Shown here: piece after piece, positions 61,701 to 64,000 of the stretch
How the letters are laid out: every line of letters starts with the position of its first letter
Numbering within the stretch: the first letter of the stretch is position 1
NCBI GenBank assembly: GCA_002897995.1
Contig: BDTT01000012.1
Location: forward strand, 17,341 to 81,340
Source: a bacterium BMS3Bbin10
Lineage (GTDB): Bacteria > Pseudomonadota > Alphaproteobacteria > Rhizobiales > Methyloligellaceae
Length of the DNA stretch: 64,000 nt
Direction: 5' to 3'
The notes under the pieces: generated by a model
The model's input: the letters and a program-made list of their open reading frames with translations, nothing else
What the model was told of the DNA's origin: nothing
Database searches by the model: none
Position numbers and translations under genes: made by a program

Positions 61701-62896
61701 TGCGGCTTGAGCGGCTTGTGCAGACGCGCTCGGGCGATGCTCTTGTGACGGCGCCCGCCGACATTTCACTTTCGGTGACTGGCGAGGGACTCACCCCGCG
61801 CGGCCTGGTGGCCGGTCTGACCGGCCAGGGCCAGCTCGATCTGGGGGCGGGAAAAATCAAGGGCTTTTCGCTTGGCGCGGGGCACGCGGCCGTCAGTTCG
61901 GCGAGGGATGAGAAGGCACAGGGCGGTGCGGATGAAGCGGAACTGGGAGCGCGTGTCGCCAATTATCTGAAGAATTCCGAGATGTCGTTCTCGCAAATCG
62001 CCGCGCCGTTCAATATTCGCAATGGCGTGCTGGAATTTGACAAGCTCGCGCTGAGCGATGCCGAAGGGCGGGCGACCATCACCACCTATCTGCAATTGTC
62101 ATCGTTTCAATTGGACAGTGAATGGGTCCTGCAGTCGGCTGAGGGGGCGGGGCGGGACAAGAAACCCCGGGTCTCGCTTGTGTTCACCGGGCCTGTGGGG
62201 GAGCTTGGCAGGATCAATCCCAAAATTGATACAACCGGGCTCGCACGTTACGTCACCATCCGGAAGATGGAAAAGGATGTCGAACGGCTCGAGAAGCTCG
62301 ATGTATCCGGCCCGGAGCCGGATAAAAAAGCCGATCCGGTAAAACCCAGGGCGACCGCGCAAACCCCGGCGGTTCCAGAGGCGAAAAAGCCGGACCAGCC
62401 AAAATCCGCGGCGGCGGTAGTTTCAACCGAACCTGCGCCGCCACTGCCGAAGCGCAAGCAGATTCTCGCGCCGCCGGCGGCGGCTCCGGCACAGCCTGCC
62501 GCAGCGCCCCCTCCAGTCGCCGCGCCCGCGCCGGCCGAAAAACCCGTGCCCGCGGTCGCCGCGGTGCCGGAGGCGGTAGAGTTGCCGCGCGCGGCGCCCC
62601 TGCCGGCGAGAAAGCCGCGACGGCCCGTCATAAAACCGCCCGAACCCGAACTCTCCAATGAATTGCCCTGGTTGCAGTCCGTAACGCCGCCGGCGTCGCC
62701 AGATGCCCCGACACCGCCGGTTGCGGTTGCGCCCGGTGCCCTGCCGCCGCCAGTCCCGTTTCCGGTCCCCGGCAGCGGTGCCGTTCCCGGCGCGCCGCCG
62801 CCGCCACGGCTGGAGCCTGTCACGCCGCCGGTTACGCCGCGCCCCGTCCGCGCTCCGCCAAAACGGTTTGACCCCTTCGCGGAAACAGGGAACTAG
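58769..62896 (+). CDS. AsmA-family (AsmA-like/TamB-like) envelope protein with Pro/Ala-rich tail
   Basis: The 1375-aa protein begins with a signal anchor (ILLFLAGLLALFLSALFAAP) and the AsmA N-terminal piece YFIDWNDYRDVFEAQASKLIG. A long beta-rich body follows, and an AsmA-like C-terminal domain near 980-1130 (GQGQLDLGAGKIKGFSLGAG). AsmA-like proteins span the periplasm and are implicated in moving phospholipids to the outer membrane. Unusually, the last 200 residues are a disordered, Pro/Ala/Val-rich stretch. The TAG stop is the first triplet of the 104-bp repeat copy 2. RBS: GGGGAGGACGCTTTGCG. Confidence 0.9.
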   Translation: MNSILLFLAGLLALFLSALFAAPYFIDWNDYRDVFEAQASKLIGRAVDVGGDVSLSLFPAPVLRFETINVADAKGGFDTPFAAARSFTVWLSVPPLLRGTIEARSVEIDQPVLNLRIAKDGSGNWADIGGEAADLPFIPKDVALNSVEISGGTVNLWRGKAEPDSTIDNLDGELTARSLQGPYKFTGQFTHEDKRQELRFSTGRREEENGQFSLKMSLRSPETRETYSIDGAVRGLGAIPVFKGDFLGRLAEKPEGGKNEEEDQESRSNAPFEIKSQIFADFTGAQFIEAELSVTKNGKPQTVRGLLDMKFSDGLELGGTFSSRWVDLDTWIGPEGESPSQLNAAMAGLVDKILRRVSGIREGSLRLFLDQAVLAGDLVTGVQLTLLATDGKLEVSRLSANLPGENKLRLSGTLDATGNGPVFSGPVSVTGSSLSRLTKWAGVAAGPGVATQRGQFSIKGKLSAAPGRVSLEEGEGNLFGSAFKGAFSYRGGAEGEVALTLKSDRLDLARVLGSSASPKALWALLVSGNGAKDGAGVKAGTPLARFGKMRAQVDVSIAAVSLPGLGESALDAAFTVSNGVVDIRRLQLATGSDVNLQAGGRLTGLGDKPNGNLTLAVQVDTGKGLAALAEFLEIADLVKTPPERLAALTPVALTTAIRSAAPGGNGLDVQMEGSLGKSDLLVKLDFEGVPADWTQGRISLQGSLKNASGAELLQQLRPHLRQGQLALFKPGEGTASIEASGVAQSGLQTKARLNAGGMDWTMQGAFRIAAEGNSFSGTTALSAPSTAAGLSLLGVYLAPGHETKSASVSADLEVSGGVYRFGALRGDLAGAPFSGQVEVDFAGERPSFDVQISANDAALPQLLAPVIAWRGNGGNLKANGASAIRGVTRTDGYWPDVPFNAGLFARTDGNISLESERLRLTGGLVLEKARIQAALSGGTLKVSRLEGSLRGGSFKASGELATRGAGMTLKANAEAKGLRLERLVQTRSGDALVTAPADISLSVTGEGLTPRGLVAGLTGQGQLDLGAGKIKGFSLGAGHAAVSSARDEKAQGGADEAELGARVANYLKNSEMSFSQIAAPFNIRNGVLEFDKLALSDAEGRATITTYLQLSSFQLDSEWVLQSAEGAGRDKKPRVSLVFTGPVGELGRINPKIDTTGLARYVTIRKMEKDVERLEKLDVSGPEPDKKADPVKPRATAQTPAVPEAKKPDQPKSAAAVVSTEPAPPLPKRKQILAPPAAAPAQPAAAPPPVAAPAPAEKPVPAVAAVPEAVELPRAAPLPARKPRRPVIKPPEPELSNELPWLQSVTPPASPDAPTPPVAVAPGALPPPVPFPVPGSGAVPGAPPPPRLEPVTPPVTPRPVRAPPKRFDPFAETGN

Positions 62897-62997
62897 AGTT
62901 TTTTCGATTTTGATGGAATCAAAATCGAACCCTAGTTCTTTGATTTAACGTGCTTCTTATCGGAAAACCGGTTCCCACTTTTCTGAGAAGCACTCTA
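62894..62997. repeat. 104-bp palindromic element, copy 2
   Basis: Begins TAGAGTTTTTTCGATTTTGA and ends GAGAAGCACTCTA. It sits between two convergent genes. Its left TAG is the AsmA stop (62894-62896). Its right CTA (62995-62997) is the TAG stop of the RHH gene on the other strand. The internal 10-bp stem CGATTTTGAT/ATCAAAATCG with a flanking T6 tract could also terminate transcripts. Confidence 0.88.
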
Positions 62998-63216
62998 GCG
63001 GGAATTTTTCCGGTAGAAGCCGAGAACGGCGCAGCGTATGGCGCTGGACAGCCCGCATGAGCCGCGTTGCGCGTCGATCGCGGATATGGCGTCCGGGACA
63101 GAGCGCCCCTGCGCCCGCGCCATGTCCTTCAGGGCGTCCCAGAAATCATCTTCAAGCGATATGCTGGTGCGGTGGCCGGTGATGGTCAGGGACCGCTTTT
63201 TCGGCTTATGCGCCAT
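62995..63216 (-). CDS. Ribbon-helix-helix domain protein (RHH_4 family)
   Basis: The 73-aa protein matches the small alphaproteobacterial RHH_4 (PF13467) pattern: KKRSLTITGHRTSISLEDDF forms the ribbon, WDALKDMARAQGRSVPDAISA the first helix and GLSSAIRCAVLGFY the second. It is predicted to be a DNA-binding dimer, probably a regulator; targets are unknown. AAAGGG lies before the ATG. In related genomes such genes often sit downstream of fumC, as here. Confidence 0.85.
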   Translation of the reverse strand: MAHKPKKRSLTITGHRTSISLEDDFWDALKDMARAQGRSVPDAISAIDAQRGSCGLSSAIRCAVLGFYRKNSR

Positions 63217-63374
63217 GGAACCCTTTGCTTTAGACCGTTTCTGTTCTTAACCGAAACGGTAAGGCCGCGACTGCGGCCCGGCGCTTATGCGCCGCGCCCG
63301 CGCAGACCCGCGCGAAGCGCGGATAGGTCGTAAGCGAAAAAACCTGGAGCGATTCCGTCAAAGACGGAACCGCT
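63217..63374. other. fumC-RHH spacer packed with short inverted repeats
   Basis: The 158-nt spacer has GACCGTTTC/CGAAACGGT near 63231-63261, GGCGCTTATGCGCC near 63280 and CGCGCGAAGCGCG near 63309. The DUF4169-type small gene often found at this place in related genomes is not visible. I find no coding frame. Confidence 0.5.
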
Positions 63375-63377
63375 CTA
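63338..63377 (-). terminator. fumC terminator-like hairpin overlapping its stop codon
   Basis: On the minus strand TAG-AGCGGTTCCGTC-TTT-GACGGAATCGCT-CCAGG-TTTTTT follows the fumC coding region directly. The 12-bp stem with one mismatch plus the T6 tract fits intrinsic termination. Its first triplet is the fumC stop. Confidence 0.65.
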
Positions 63378-64000
63378 GCCGCTGGGTCCGATCATGTCCC
63401 GCGGGCGGACCACGCGGTCGAAATCTTCGCCACTCACATAGCCGAGCCGCAACGCCTCTTCACGCAATGTCGTGCCATTCTTGTGAGCGGCCTTGGCAAT
63501 TTCGGTTGCCTTGTCATAGCCGATCTCCGGCGCCAGCGCCGTGACCAGCATAAGCGAGCGTTCCATCAGATCGGCGATGCGCTCGAGATCCGGCTCAATG
63601 CCGACCACGCAATTGTCGGTAAAACTGACGCTCGCATCGGCCAGCAGCCGGATCGATTGCAGGACGCCATAGACGATAACCGGCTTGAAGACGTTGAGTT
63701 CGAAATGGCCCTGGCTTCCGGCGATCGTGCAGGTGGTGTGATTGCCCATGACCTGTGTGCAGACCATGGTCAGGGCCTCGCATTGGGTCGGGTTGACCTT
63801 GCCCGGCATGATCGAGGAGCCGGGTTCGTTTTCCGGCAGTTTCAGCTCACCGAGCCCCGAGCGCGGGCCCGACCCCAGAAACCGGATATCGTTGGCGATC
63901 TTGAACAGGCTCACGGCGACCGTATTCAGCGCTCCGGATATTTCCACCATGGCGTCGTGCGTGCCGAGCGCCTCGAACTTGTTGGGTGCGCTCGTAAACG
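63375..64000 (-). CDS. fumC: Class II fumarate hydratase, 3' part (runs off window)
   Basis: This is the C-terminal 208 codons of fumC; the gene continues past 64000, so the internal Met at 63950 is not the start. The enzyme interconverts fumarate and malate in the TCA cycle. Visible are [18 protein letters not shown], the catalytic SS loop [16 protein letters not shown] and the family C-terminus with [20 protein letters not shown]. No cofactor is needed. The gene is followed by a terminator-like hairpin that also holds its stop codon. Confidence 0.96.
   Translation of the reverse strand, partial: FTSAPNKFEALGTHDAMVEISGALNTVAVSLFKIANDIRFLGSGPRSGLGELKLPENEPGSSIMPGKVNPTQCEALTMVCTQVMGNHTTCTIAGSQGHFELNVFKPVIVYGVLQSIRLLADASVSFTDNCVVGIEPDLERIADLMERSLMLVTALAPEIGYDKATEIAKAAHKNGTTLREEALRLGYVSGEDFDRVVRPRDMIGPSG

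Overview
This window comes from a GC-rich alphaproteobacterial chromosome. The evidence is a canonical dcw cluster continued by lpxC, bamD, recN and ligA, an FtsZ with a long linker ending in [12 protein letters not shown], a Cys198/Cys207 OxyR next to katG, fumC next to a small ribbon-helix-helix gene, and several short palindromic repeat families of a style common in Rhizobiales-like genomes. I cannot name the genus. No prophage, integrase, transposase, CRISPR array, toxin-antitoxin pair or secondary-metabolite cluster is visible. Most genes are housekeeping.

Layout. 1-3.1 kb: 5' part of a DUF2927-like lipoprotein gene, a 27-aa membrane peptide gene, an AcuI/YhdH-type oxidoreductase and a sterol-desaturase-family protein. 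3.1-9.9 kb (minus): a probable catabolic operon transcribed as fused oxoprolinase/hydantoinase, fumarylacetoacetase-like hydrolase, metallo-beta-lactamase-fold hydrolase and O-methyltransferase. 10-16.4 kb: EamA exporter, a TerB/DnaJ protein translationally coupled to a peptidoglycan amidase, a PPOX flavoprotein divergent from a MocR regulator, and small unknown genes. 16.5-20.6 kb: rnpB (RNase P RNA), then katG divergent from oxyR. 20.6-21.5 kb: a lipoprotein alpha/beta hydrolase. 21.8-47.5 kb: one long plus-strand division and envelope cluster: mraZ-rsmH-ftsL-ftsI-murE-murF-mraY-murD-ftsW-murG-murC-murB-ddl-ftsQ-ftsA-ftsZ-lpxC-bamD-recN-ligA. Its promoter is overlapped by a 10-bp-periodic array of MraZ boxes. 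47.6-57.1 kb: a GIY-YIG gene inside inverted repeats, an SDR, aminopeptidase P, a DUF1127 protein, prmA, a GcvR-like ACT protein, uvrD and a ClC protein. 57.2-64 kb: D-lactate/glycolate-type FAD oxidase, a giant AsmA-family protein, an RHH protein and the 3' part of fumC.

The dcw genes work as one unit. MurC-F, MurB and Ddl make UDP-MurNAc-pentapeptide, MraY and MurG make lipid II, FtsW and FtsI polymerise and cross-link septal wall, and FtsQ/L/A/Z build the divisome. LpxC and BamD extend the cluster to the outer membrane.

The least ordinary content lies between genes. (i) A 29-bp inverted repeat tightly brackets the small GIY-YIG gene, and a similar gene-less doublet lies after rnpB; this resembles the REP/REPIN plus RAYT arrangement but with a different nuclease family. 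(ii) Elements ending in TAG(A/G)G supply the stop codons of several genes (lpxC, the DUF1127 gene, asmA, the RHH gene, fumC; TAA for ligA). (iii) A GTCCT...AGGAC repeat occurs three times in tandem directly before oxyR and once at murB/ddl, where it encodes the murB C-terminus and stop and supplies the ddl Shine-Dalgarno. (iv) Two in-frame insertions lie within the oxoprolinase gene.
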